From assembly GCA_007026445.1 (NCBI GenBank), contig VDMD01000048.1:62001-126000 (forward strand): DNA of 64,000 nucleotides, in the 5' to 3' direction. Positions 11,173-21,562 of this stretch are shown here, in pieces (position 1 is the first letter of the stretch; each line of letters begins with the position of its first letter). This stretch comes from Schizophyllum amplum. Its lineage: Eukaryota; Basidiomycota; Agaricomycetes; Agaricales; Schizophyllaceae. The position numbers and the translations under genes are program-made. The notes under the pieces are model-generated. The model saw only the letters and a list, made by a program, of their open reading frames with translations. It did no database searches and was not told where the DNA came from.

Positions 11173-13159
11173 ATGGCGATCCCCTTGTCCAAGACGGCGT
11201 CGGCTGCCTCCCTAAGCCGGTCTACGCCTGAGAAGTACGACTTGAGCGAGGAGAGCATGAGCCTGGAGGCCAAGGTCGACCCGACCATGGAGAAGGTCGT
11301 CTGGCGCAAGCTGGATCTCTTCGTCCTTCCCATGGTCTCGTTGTTCTACCTCCTCTCTTTCCTGGTATGCGCACCGTCAGAATCGTTGGACCCAGTTGGT
11401 TGACTTCATGGGCGCAGGACCGCACAAACGTCGCCAATGCACGAGTAGCGGGAATGCAAGTCGACCTCAAGATGACCAACTACGACTACAGCTTGGCGCT
11501 GACCGTCACATACATACCCTATATCATTGCTGAGCTGCCCTCGAACCTGCTCCTGAAGGTGCGTAACACATGCGACCGTCGGCAAGCCCGCTAACCGCAC
11601 GTCAGGCTGTTGGCCCAAATCTCATGCTGCCTGCGATGCTTACGCTCTGGGGCGTCATTACGACACTACAAGGTAGCTCATATCAACTGCGTGGAGACCG
11701 GTATGCTGACAGGAACGCAGGCGTCGTGACGACTTACGGTGGCCTGCTCGTTTGTCGTTTCTTCCTCGGATTGATGGAAGGTACCGTGCGCGAGTCTTAC
11801 GAGCTAGGTGGCAATGCTCACATATGTCTTAGGCGGCGTGTTCCCTGGTCTCGTCCTGTACTTGTCCTACTTTTACCCTCGCCACAAGTTGAACCTGAGG
11901 TCCGCACTAGTCTACTAGCTAGACGTTACTTGCTTATACCGATACAGGATCTCTGGCTTCTTCTCATCTGCATCCGTTGCTGGCGCTTTCGGTGGCATCT
12001 TAGCGTACGGCATCATCAACATGGATGGCGTCGGTGGCAAGCCTGGGTGAGCACGTCTCTCCCTCGACAACTTGCATCCCACTTACGATGAGGCTAGCTG
12101 GTCATGGATCTTTATTCTTGAGGGTCTTTTTACCGTCTTAGTCGGCATCTCGGGTTTCTTCGTCCTCCCGCGGTCGCCTCAGCATGCATCGTTCCTCACC
12201 GCCGCGGAGAAGAAATATGTCGCAGAGCAACTTGCAGCTCACGGCGCGACTGCGAAGGATGAGAATGATGATCGCTTCAGCTGGGGTGAGGTCATCAAGG
12301 CGTTCTGCCTTCCCCATGTCTGGTTCACCGCTGTTGTGTACTTCTTGGACGGTGCGCTTAATGCTGTCGTCTTTATCACGTCCTGCTGACACATGTGAAG
12401 GTGTCATCCTCTACGGCTTAGCCTAGTCAGTCAATCATGCTATGCCTTCTGTTCCTCCTACTTACTAGAGCAGCTTTGCGCCCTCCATCGTACAGGGACT
12501 CGGGTATTCGGGCGCGGACGCACAGCTGTTGACTGTGCCGCCGTTCGCGGTAGCCTTCGTTTGTGCGTAGTTGATTGCTGGCATCCCACACATCAACTAA
12601 CGGACTCGTTTCACAGTTGCACTGGCCTGCGCGTTCATTTCCGACCGCTACCACTGCCGCGGCCTCGTCAGCATCGTTGCCTCCGTGCTTTGCGTCATCG
12701 GCTTCGCGATGTTCCTTGGTTCGTCTAGTTCAAAAGCAAGAAGGTCCCCTTACTTACCGTTCGTCAGCGTCCCCGTACCAGCACGTCCAATACGGCAGCC
12801 TCTTCCTCTCCATCTCGGGCACGTACACGGTCGCGCCAACTCTCTCCGCATGGGGCGCGAACAACGTCTTCCCGCACACGCGCCGCGCGACCGCCATCGC
12901 CATCGGCTTCATCATGTCGAACAGCGGCGGCATCCTCGCGACGTGGCTGCTGGGCTCGCTCTCCGCCGCGCCGCGCTACCACTCCGCGACGGTCACGCTG
13001 CTCGCGATGAGCGTCTTTATGATTGTGTTCTCCGCGATCAACCTCGCGTATCTCTATGCGCAGAACCAGAAGAAGGCGGAGCGGCGCAGGACATCGTCGC
13101 CTGCAGAGGAGCAGCCCGGGCTGGGTGACCAGTCTGCGTGGTTCATCTACAGTCTGTAA
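11173..13159 (+). CDS. MFS transporter, anion:cation symporter (allantoate/Dal5-like) family
   Basis: Twelve-helix plasma-membrane symporter; this subfamily carries allantoate, nicotinate, pantothenate, biotin and similar organic anions. The N-terminus MAIPLSKTASAASLSRSTPE precedes the signature KLDLFVLPMVSLFYLLSFL-DRTNVANARVAGMQ. Later exons give YIPYIIAELPSNLLLKAVGP, TTYGGLLVCRFFLGLMEG, GGVFPGLVLYLSYFYPRH, ISGFFSSASVAGAFGGILAY, SWIFILEGLFTVLVGISGFF, SLFLSISGTYTVAPTLSAWG, and HTRRATAIAIGFIMSNSGGI. The central cytoplasmic loop contains EKKYVAEQLAAHG. The C-terminus ends ...SAWFIYSL at 13159. Around ten short introns. The ATG at 11173 is the first in frame and follows a pyrimidine-rich leader. 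Substrate cannot be assigned. Confidence 0.93.
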
Positions 13160-13854
13160 GATTTCGTCTGCAGTCTGTGTGGCCGGTGAGATTTGTGTAT
13201 GGCCCCTGATGTACATGCATGTGCTACGGCTCTGGATGGATTGAATTGTAGCCCTGGAGGATTGGGAAGTGGCCCTCGGTGGGGGGGCCTTGTATATAGC
13301 TGTTTTCTGCCTAGACCAGATCTGTGGTGTTATAGGTCTCACTGTAGTTGTTTGATCTGCATTAATTTTCACGTTCCTTGACTCTCCTGTTGCCGTCAGG
13401 ACCATTGCGGTAGATCACCAGGACCCACCTTGCCAATATCTTCGACTTAGAGTAGCAGTTCAAACAGCTCACGCAAACACGGAGAAAGGACAGACTGTGA
13501 ATTGAATGGCACCTGTACAATGTCTCCACCTTGTACCCAGTCGTCTTCCACGAGAACCTAGTCGTCTTCCACGAAAACCCGGTCATTATCTTCAACAAGA
13601 ACATATCTCTTCCAGCGCGGTCCATGGGGAATAAGCGGGAGTGGTATAGGACATGCGTCGGTTTAGGTACGTAGGGTGAGGGGGAAAAGAACCGTCGGGG
13701 TGGTAGTAAGTATACGAGAAAGGGACGTCAAGGCAGGAGCAGTAACGGGCGCCAGGGGGAGGTAGAGTAATGGAGGGAAAACTCGGAGGTCCGTGTCCAT
13801 GAAGTCCCGGTCCATGCCAGGGCGAGTACATGAGGGGCGTGGAGGGCGGAGCGC
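13160..13854. other. intergenic between convergent genes
   Basis: 3' flanks of the MFS gene and the LysM gene. No further gene is seen. It contains the two-copy 21-bp repeat listed separately. Confidence 0.5.
13539..13580 (+). repeat. two tandem copies of a 21-bp unit
   Basis: AGTCGTCTTCCACGAGAACC occurs at 13539 and again at 13560 with one or two changes (GAAAACC in the second copy). It is non-coding and lies in the 3' flank of the MFS gene. Confidence 0.8.
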
Positions 13855-14712
13855 TTAGAGCTCGTCGCAGTACGGCCACGTCGACTCGTCGTTCTCGTCG
13901 TACCCGTCGTCGACGAAGGCGGCGGCGCTGGTGGTGGCGGGCGCTTCCTCCGAGGAGGTGGTAGGCGCAGGCTCCTCCGAGGAGGTGGTGGGCGCGGGCT
14001 CCTCCGAGTAGGTGGGCGTGGCGGACGCGGCGGCGGTCGCCGTGGCGGGCACAGTCGCCGCCGGAACGTAGCTACCGGATGCGGGCGGGTGGAGCGCAGA
14101 GTTGGCAACGCAGAGGACCTAAAGAGATGTTAGTTTCGGTTGGGAGATAGTAAAATGATGCGAATCGGGATGGAAAAATGGGAACGGATGTATGGAGGGA
14201 TGTGACGGGAAGAGCGCGAACGTACCTCGCCAACGTAGAGGTTGGAGCAGTCGTCGAGGAGCTGCGGGTTGTTCTCCTGGAGCATGGACATCTCGATGGC
14301 CATCACGCCGGTGATGTCGTCGCAGGTCTGCTGCGCCTCGACGACCCAGACGTCCGAGCAGTCCTCAGCTTCGTAGCCGATGCAGTAGTCCTGCCCAGCA
14401 ATGAGGTTGGAGCAAGTCTCGTCGATGAGGCCCTCGTTGATAATGGCGAACTGGTACCTGGAGAACGGATCGAACTGTCAGGCGGGGCGCGACGCGTCAA
14501 GACGGCCGACAACGTACGTGGAGACGTTCTCCGCGGCAGAGATGCTGTCGCAGGTATCGCCTTCCTTGACGGTGACGGTGCGGACACAGTCGCCGGCGAG
14601 CACAGCTGCAAGCCAAACGGTCAGCAAATCGCTCATGTACGAAACCTATCAACGCACTGCGGGCAAAGAAGGGCGCGACGATGGCGGCGGCGGCGAGGGT
14701 CTTGGAGAACAT
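13855..14712 (-). CDS. secreted protein with two LysM domains
   Basis: LysM modules bind chitin or related N-acetylglucosamine polymers; fungal LysM-only secreted proteins often mask cell-wall chitin or remodel walls (family knowledge). The start MFSKTLAAAAIVAPFFARSA is a classic signal peptide. First LysM: VTVKEGDTCDSISAAENV to CSNLIAGQDYCIG. Second: VVEAQQTCDDITGVM to LLDDCSNLYVGEVLCV. Both keep the paired cysteines typical of fungal LysM. A Ser/Thr/Pro/Glu tail carries near-perfect repeats of EEPAPTTSS, and the protein ends DESTWPYCDEL. There is no catalytic domain. Introns separate the signal peptide, the LysM block and the tail. ATG at 14712-14710. The 3' tail repeats are also visible as DNA repeats at 13940-14010. 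Confidence 0.9.
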
Positions 14713-16038
14713 ATCTGACTGCTGGCTGCTGTTTCTCGAAAGAGTGACGGGGAAACGAAGGACGGCGACGACGGCGAAGAAACGGCGGGGAACGGGGAAG
14801 ACGGCGGGAGGAGGAGACAGAAGGAGGGCGACTTGGCGCGAAATGGGGGATAAAGAAATACACCACGGGGCGTGGGAATGCCCCTATCCTGACCAGCCGA
14901 GAAGTTGATTCGGGATCACGGTGATCGGCTGGCAACGCCAAGTGTGCCCAGCTCCACGCCCTCCCTCGTCGTCGCCGCCGCGCGCACACGAGGGCCCGCC
15001 ACGGACATAGGGGACGCTCTACTGGAGTCCGCGACTGTGCTCCACGAAGGCAGACGTGTTGCAAGAAAAGAGTTCACGAAGAAACGCAGCTGAAGGCGAG
15101 AATTGAAGAACAAGAGGACGACGTCCAGGCGGCGATGCACCCCGTCCTCGGCTAGAAAAAAAAGACACACAGGCACCGAGAGGACATCTTCGGGACAGCC
15201 CTGGCCCCTGCGTAAATTGTCGGGCAGACTCCGCCGTCAGAGCGTGCAAGAAAGGCAGCGCTGGAGAGCTGCTGTTTGTCGAGCGGCGCTCCGTTGAGAT
15301 GCAGAACCCTGCCACCAGGCAGACGAGCTGTCAACTTGCTTGAAGGAGGCAGGCAATCTTGACATCCAGAACCAGTAAAAGCTGAAGCGGAGCTTTAGAG
15401 AGAAAACATGACCGAAAACCAAGCAGAGAGTCAGCGCAAGACGAGGGAAGGGAAGGGAGCGCTGCTGAGACGAGATTTGGCTTATAATCCTGGGAGGCTC
15501 CGCTGCGCAGCACCCCGCTGAAACGCCTCAAGGCCCGGCGATGGATGCGATACGGCAACCGAAAGGCTCGGAGTCCGAGTACATTGAGTTTGAGTCTGAC
15601 GAAAGTCGAACATGAATCACGTGACTGTTGGCCATAAGTCGGGTGGTCGCATTTGTTCTCAGTACGCTACAGTTCCATCGCATTCAGCAGGTCATCAAGT
15701 CATCGGTTCATTGTATGTTGAAAGTATGACTTAACATGTTTGCTGAGAGGTGGTTGTAAGTAAGTAGGAGTGGAGGTTACGAGTGGCTATGTCGAAGAGT
15801 AAGTAAGTACTCGACGAGTTATAACGACGCCGGGACAGGGAGTAAGTAATGTACAGGACTAGAGATACATAGCGTAGTTCCTTCCTTCAAATACATACCT
15901 GGCGAAGTGGTGCTGAGAAGGCGTGGAAGGGTGCTGAGAACGCGATGACACGGTTCAATACAACGAGCTCAGGAAGCAGTCCGAGGAGGCCCAAGGAGGC
16001 AGTCCAAGGAGGTGAGGTGAGAATCTCGCCGACAATGC
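14713..16038. other. 1.3-kb intergenic region
   Basis: Upstream flank of the LysM gene and downstream flank of the DUF2358 gene. Arg/Pro-rich reading frames here are low-complexity shadows. Short GTAAGTAAGTA tracts occur at about 15750-15850. No gene supported. Confidence 0.45.
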
Positions 16039-17476
16039 TCATCGCCGGGGCCCTTGCACCCCGTGCGCCGGCACCCTGCACGGCTCCAACTGCGGTTCGG
16101 GCGGCCCTTCGCTCGTTGAGTCCGTCTGGGTGTTTATGCCCGTCGAGTATGCATCCGCGTCCGTCGCAAACGAGTCTCTGCGCTCCGGCTCACCACCCGC
16201 CTCTCCACTACACGCCGCCTCCCCATTACACGCGGCCCCAGCCGCGCCCCGCCCGCTGCTCAGCCCAAAGAGGTTCGCCAAACTGGTCGTCACGGAGTCG
16301 TACACCGTCTTCGAGGGCTCGGGGTGAATGGCGTGGATGGTGTGCTGGAGGATGAGCCCGGTGCGGGGGGAGAAGGTGTAGGTGGTGGCGCTGGGTGGGT
16401 GCGTGTCAGTGGGTGTGAGTGGGAGTGTGGGGAGAGAGGAGGTTTAAGGGAGAGAGGCGAGGTTAAGGGCGAGAGGGAAGGTAAGGAGGCGGTAATAGGA
16501 ATGCAAGGGAATGAGCGGATGCAAGGGAAGAGAGTAAGAAAGGCCAGTGAACAAACACTCACACTTCCCAGTCTGCCGGGTTCCCGCTAACGCGCGCGGT
16601 GCCGTGCACCTTCATCAGCATATACAGACTCTTTTCGCGGAGCTTGCGTTTTGAGGACGATTCTGAAGTCGAGGGCGGGAGGGACACGCCTGACTGGGGC
16701 TTCCCGCCCGCGCCGGTAACGCGCATCTTGGTGAGCTCAACGTGCAGATCAGAGTACATGGTGCTGAGGCCGCGGCGCAAGAGGACGGAGGAGGCGAGGT
16801 AGAAGGAGTAGCCTGGCGGGTTGTGTGGGGTGAGGTGCGGTGGTGAGGTGAGATGGTAAGCGCGAGTTCGGGATCGGTGATCTGATATGGCCACACACCT
16901 TCTACGGTCAAGCTCTTTGGCAGCAGCGCGGGGACATGCTCGAGCTTGGGCGTGTACGTCAGGCGCACGTTCGGGCTGTAGATCGACTCCACGTCCTCGT
17001 CGTGCCGCAGGAAGTCAAGCGGGCTCGCGTGCGCAATGGGTATGTGCAGCGGGGACGACCGCCGCGGATCGCCCGTCTCCTTGTCTATCGACGTGACGAG
17101 GCCCGAGTGGAAGAAGTCCGGCAGCGTCTGCTGCAGCACGTATATCCCGCGGCCTGCGGATGCGGTCAGCTACTTCGCGCCCGCCTCGGACCTGCTATAG
17201 GATCTACACACCTGTCCTGAGCTCCCACTCCTGGTCGGAGACCTCGTCAGGCTTCTCCGGGGGCAGCTGCCCAGTCGGGGGAGGGTGATCGGGCGGGGGC
17301 GCGCCCGGATCAGCGAAGGCGTGCGAGACGGAGCGCGTCGCGGTACGCCATGGGACGCGCGGTGTGCGCCATGGGGAGGCCTGGCGCGCGTATCTCACGC
17401 AGAGCATGGTCGACGAGCGGCGGAGGGCAAGGACCGTTTGCGCATGGCTGGCGCGCAAGCCGCCCGGTGAGATCAT
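16039..17476 (-). CDS. DUF2358 / C6orf136-like protein, probably mitochondrial
   Basis: I assign this by resemblance to the C6orf136 (DUF2358, NTF2-like fold) family, whose biochemical role is unknown. The Arg-rich, acid-poor N-terminus (MISPGGLRASHAQTVLALRR...) looks like a mitochondrial presequence. The domain starts at GIYVLQQTLPDFFHSGLVTS and continues through DDVDVESIYSPNVRLTYTP-type sequence (here DEDVESIYSPNVRLTYTP), LPKSLTVEG, YSFYLASSVLLRRGLSTMYS, MLMKVHGTARVSGNPADWE and TYTFSPRTGLILQHTIHAIH. A serine- and glutamate-rich tail follows and stops at 16039. Four exons, minus strand; ATG at 17476. The SPRTGLI...HTIHAIHPEP block is the strongest family cue. Localisation is inference. Confidence 0.75.
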
Positions 17477-17797
17477 CTCGGCACCGTCAGTCGCTTTGTC
17501 CTTGCTTTGGTTGCTCTCGGGCCGGGGCGCCTAATCCCCAACTGCCAATGAGCGGTGCGCGAATGTGCGACAACTTACAAGGCCGCCTAAGGCTCGGATC
17601 TGGAGGCAGCAAGACAGAGAGTGAGTATTCCAGTACAAGCCTGACGTAGAGTACAAACATCTATGGTCCTTAGGGATGCAGCCGAGTCTACTGTATCAAT
17701 GAAGTAGTTGCTATACAGGTATACGTACGTTATTTATTCGTCAACAAACATGTCGCGGCGTTCGTTCCTTCGTCACAACTTTACCATCCCTTCCTCT
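17477..17797. other. short intergenic between DUF2358-like and PAT1 genes
   Basis: 5' flank of the DUF2358-like gene and 3' flank of PAT1, both on the minus strand. No gene seen. Confidence 0.5.
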
Positions 17798-20700
17798 CTA
17801 CATCACACTAATTTGCGTCGCGTCCAACCCCAGCGAATGCAGCACCAGGTTCACATTATTGATCTTCGTCGCCGCCTCCTCCTCGTCCGTCACCCACCCC
17901 TTCCGCACCACGCTCACCTCCTCGAGCACCTTGTGCCGCACCGACGCCAGCAGCGCCGTCGTCTGCTCGCCCTGCGCAAGAATGAACAGCGCGGCGAGGA
18001 ACTGCCACACTGGCTGGTCGATCACGTCCGTCCGCACCATCACGTCCGTCTCCGCCCCACCCGCGCCTCGTCGCACAGATGGGAACAGGCTCGGCAGGTA
18101 GGGCAGCAACAGCTCGACAAAGTGCGCGTAGATGGTGTGGAAAGACGTCCAGTCGTCGTCGGGCGGGTTCGCAATCGTGCCGCTCGTCGCCTGCTCGCGA
18201 ATTACCTCGACGCGACTCAGGAGCAACGTGAAGAGCGCCAGGCCGGGCTGTACGAGGTTTGTAATCAGAACTGATTCGAATTTGAAGGGGTGAAAAAGAC
18301 ACACCCTGCTCCGCGCGATGGCCGGCACGTCTGTGCGCGTAACGAGCACGCTGAGCATCCCGGTGACCAGGCGCAGCTCGAGGCTCGCGACGATGGGAAG
18401 CAACGACTGCATCACGCTCATCAGGAAGCCCTGCGTCTGCGCCTCCACCTCCTCCTGCCCGGGCGTACCCTCAGGTAGGTCAAGCAGTGGCGCGTTCCGC
18501 ACAACGTCGAGCTTGTCAAAGCCTGCAACGAGCAGCGCGACCATAGCGAGAGAGGTCTCCGTGCTGAGGTGGCGAGTGAGGCGCGGCAGCAGCCGCTTGC
18601 CCTTCGTCGGCGTCAAAAGCGAGATGAAGGGTGGCGGGTTGCTAGAGGGGGTGGTGTGAGTATTTGGGCAGTTATAGGGAAGGGACCATACGTACCACGC
18701 CTCGAGGGGGACGCCGAGCTCGATCCCGTCCGCCAGCTGAGCACGGATGTTGTCGTAGTCCGCTTGCCTGGTCATGTTTTAGCAAGGCCCCGGCATACTG
18801 CAACGCCTGGACGTACCACTCCGTGAAGCCTTCCTCATCCTCGGCCGGGCGCGAGTTGTTCAAGCGCTCAGCCTGCATGACCAGGTCGTATAGGTGCTCC
18901 AGGCGGATGAGAACGTCGCGCGGGGACAGTGGCTTGCGCGCTATAACGCCATTGCTCTGAGCTGTGGTCAGACGCAGTTCAAGAAGAGCGGGCAGCGTGA
19001 GCGTACCTCGCCAGCGATGCCGAGCGCCTCTCGCCCGAGTTTCGCGGCCTCGGCAGCAGCGTCGGTCGACTCCTTCGCGTCGTCCTTGGAGATGTGCGCG
19101 TGCGCATCTGAGGCGGCGTTCGAGTCGACCTGGAGCAACTGGCGCGGTGCAGCCTTGTAGCTCCTCCCGGACGTCTTCCCTAGCGCGCCCTGCAGTGCGT
19201 GCAGCGCTGCCACAAACCGTCAGCCGGCATCCTGAGCCTGACTACAAAATAAACGCACAGTGTTGGCTCTTCTCCTCTTCCCGTTTGCGCGCGTTGCTGA
19301 TGATGCGCTCGACCTGCTGCTCCATACGCTGCATTGCGTTCGGCCGTCGGTGCTTGTGGCTTTGCGAGAACCCGAGCCCGACCCCGCCGACGTTCCCGAA
19401 CTTGAGCACGCGCTCGTCCTGCGCGTGCAGACCCATGCGCGAGCGCACGATCGCGGCGTACACTTGCGCGTAGAAGTCCTCGTTGAACGGGTCTTGCGAG
19501 ACGAGCTGAGACACTTGGATCCGCGTGATGAAGTCCTTGTCGGATTGCGTCATGAGGTCGTTGTAGCGAGCCTGCGGGGGAGATGAGCGGGAGCGAGCAG
19601 AAACCCACGAGAGTGCGTACCATGTGGTGCAGTTTGCTGGCCTTGCGGCGGCGCTTCTCCTCCATCCGCTCCGCCTCGATGATCTTACGACGAGCCTCCT
19701 CGCGAAGCAGTTCCTGTTCGGCGGGAGGCAGGAGTTCCACCTGAGCGGCCTCGTTCAACAGCTGCTGCTGCGCGGCCTCATTCAGCAACCGCTGCTGCAG
19801 CTGGAGGCGCTCCTGCGGCGAGAGCATCTGCAGCATCTCGGGCGTCAGCTGGAACGGCAGCGGTGACTGCGAGCGCTGGCGGCGGCGCTGCTGCTCCCGC
19901 AAGGAGCTGCCCATGCAGATCCGTGAGCGAGACGATGCCGCCGTGGCCGGATGGCAGGCGTCGGTGCTGGTCGAAGGGCGACTCGCGGTTGCCTTGGAGC
20001 TGCGCGGCGATGTGCTGCGCGCGTAGCTGGCGCTCAATCTCCTCGATACGAATCTGATCGGAGAGCTCCTGCGCGCGGCGCTGCTGCAACTGGCGCTGGA
20101 GCTCGACCTGCGCCTGCCGCTGCTGCATCGCGAGCTGTTCCTGCCGAATGAGCTGCTCCTGCTCGAGCTGCCGCTGGAGGAGAAGCTGGCGGTACTGCTG
20201 CTCGCGCTGCTGCTCTAGTTGCGCGCGCTGAAGCTGCTCCGCCTGCAGGAGCTGCCGCTGGCGCCGGAAGTCCTCCTCCTGCTGGCGCTGAAGCAGGATC
20301 CGCTCCTCCTGCTCGCGGAGGAGAAGCTGCTGCTGTAGCTGGCGCTCTGCAAAAAATGCGGTTCTCCTGCGCGCGCATGCGCATCTCGGCCTCGATCTCC
20401 TCGAGCGTGCCCGAGTGCGCTGCGCCGCGGTGCATGGCGGGGTGCGCGGGGCCGTCGTCGGAGTCGAAGGGGGAGAAAGTCATGGGCTTTTGTATCGGCG
20501 GCTGCGAACCGGGCCTGCGATCCCAGATGGATTCGAGGGAGGGCGTGGACGTCAGCGGAGCTGGTGTGGTCGGTGATCAGAGCGATATGGCTGGGGAGGG
20601 TGCTTACGAGGAGCTATAGGCTTGGGCGGCAGGCCAGTTGAGCGCCGGCTGCCCAGCAATTTTTGGAGTCGCCCTCGAGTGCGCCTGCACCTGCGAGACC

Positions 20701-20997
20701 TGCTGTCGCTCCTCGTCGCCCGGAAGCGCGGTGGACCCAAAGTCAAAATCCTTCCCTTCGCTCTCAGTCAGCGTCAGGTGTAGTTCCAAAGACTAGCAGC
20801 GCACCTACGGCCCCACCGCCGCCAAAGGTCTCGTCATTGAGCTCATCGCCCCCTTCCTGCAACGCGTCGCCGAGCCCGTCGTAGCTCTCCTCTCCCCAGG
20901 TGTACTCGGAGATATTTTCATTGTTCGAAGGGCCTTTTTCGAGAAAGTCTTGCTTTTCCCTCTCTAAGTCGGATGTTTCAAAGCCGAAGAACGACAT
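17798..20997 (-). CDS. PAT1: PAT1, deadenylation-dependent mRNA decapping factor
   Basis: P-body scaffold that recruits Dhh1, Lsm1-7, Dcp1-Dcp2 and Xrn1 to oligoadenylated mRNA. The start MSFFGFETSDLEREKQDF closely resembles the yeast Pat1 N-terminus and is followed by the Dhh1-binding motif NDETFG. A Gln/Arg-rich middle of about 250 residues follows, then LTPEMLQMLSPQERLQL. The highly conserved segment is NDLMTQSDKDFITRIQVSQL followed by SQDPFNEDFYAQVYAAIVRS. The alpha-helical Pat-C part is 18775-17798, ending LHSLGLDATQISVM. The ATG at 20997 is chosen over an upstream non-family extension. Two places in the Gln-rich part (20351-20356 and about 19895-19906) need a one-base skip to keep the good frame and have no GT-AG intron; see findings. 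Confidence 0.92.
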
Positions 20998-21562
20998 GCC
21001 AGCATCTCCTGGATGTCGAAATGTGATGCGAGATGATGGGAGGAAACTAGAGACGCGTCCAGGAAAACAATAGGATTCTGCCACATGCGCTTATTCCGTC
21101 GCCACTTTGCTGTCACCGTCTTTGCGCACATACTTATAGCACCGTCATTGTCCAGTGATGATTCTCCCAAATATTTGTGCAAAGAGAGAAGAGTCTTCTT
21201 CATGGACACGATTATTCTCAAAGCATTTGAAGACAACAACGGCGAGTTGCGGCTTGTAGACTCAAAGTGGTGCATATCTGGGTCAGGGACGGTATGTATA
21301 CCCATTTCACGCACGACAGCAGTCAACGTTCAGCACGCGATTTGAGAATGATAGGATGCAACCCTTGCGGCAAGTAGACCAGGATAATAGGACACGCTGG
21401 CGGCATGAGAACGAGCGACTCAATTGACGGAGTCTCTCGTTCTTGTCGCCCCCGTTCTTCTCGCCCCCACCACGCCTCGGCAAGCATCGCGATAGCGCGA
21501 GGCCGACGGAATCCGCACCCCCCTCGACGGTTTGTCCCTCCGTCGCTCTATTCTCAACGACG
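20998..21562. promoter_or_regulatory. shared intergenic region of divergent PAT1 and MFS genes
   Basis: 565 bp between two divergent ATGs, so it must hold both promoters. CT-rich leader sequence precedes the MFS ATG. No specific operator was recognised. Confidence 0.5.

Noticed and set aside
19863..20483. Ala/Arg-rich alternative frames over PAT1
   Set aside because: Off-frame readings of the Gln-rich CAG-repeat DNA; the Pat1-specific blocks fix the true frame.
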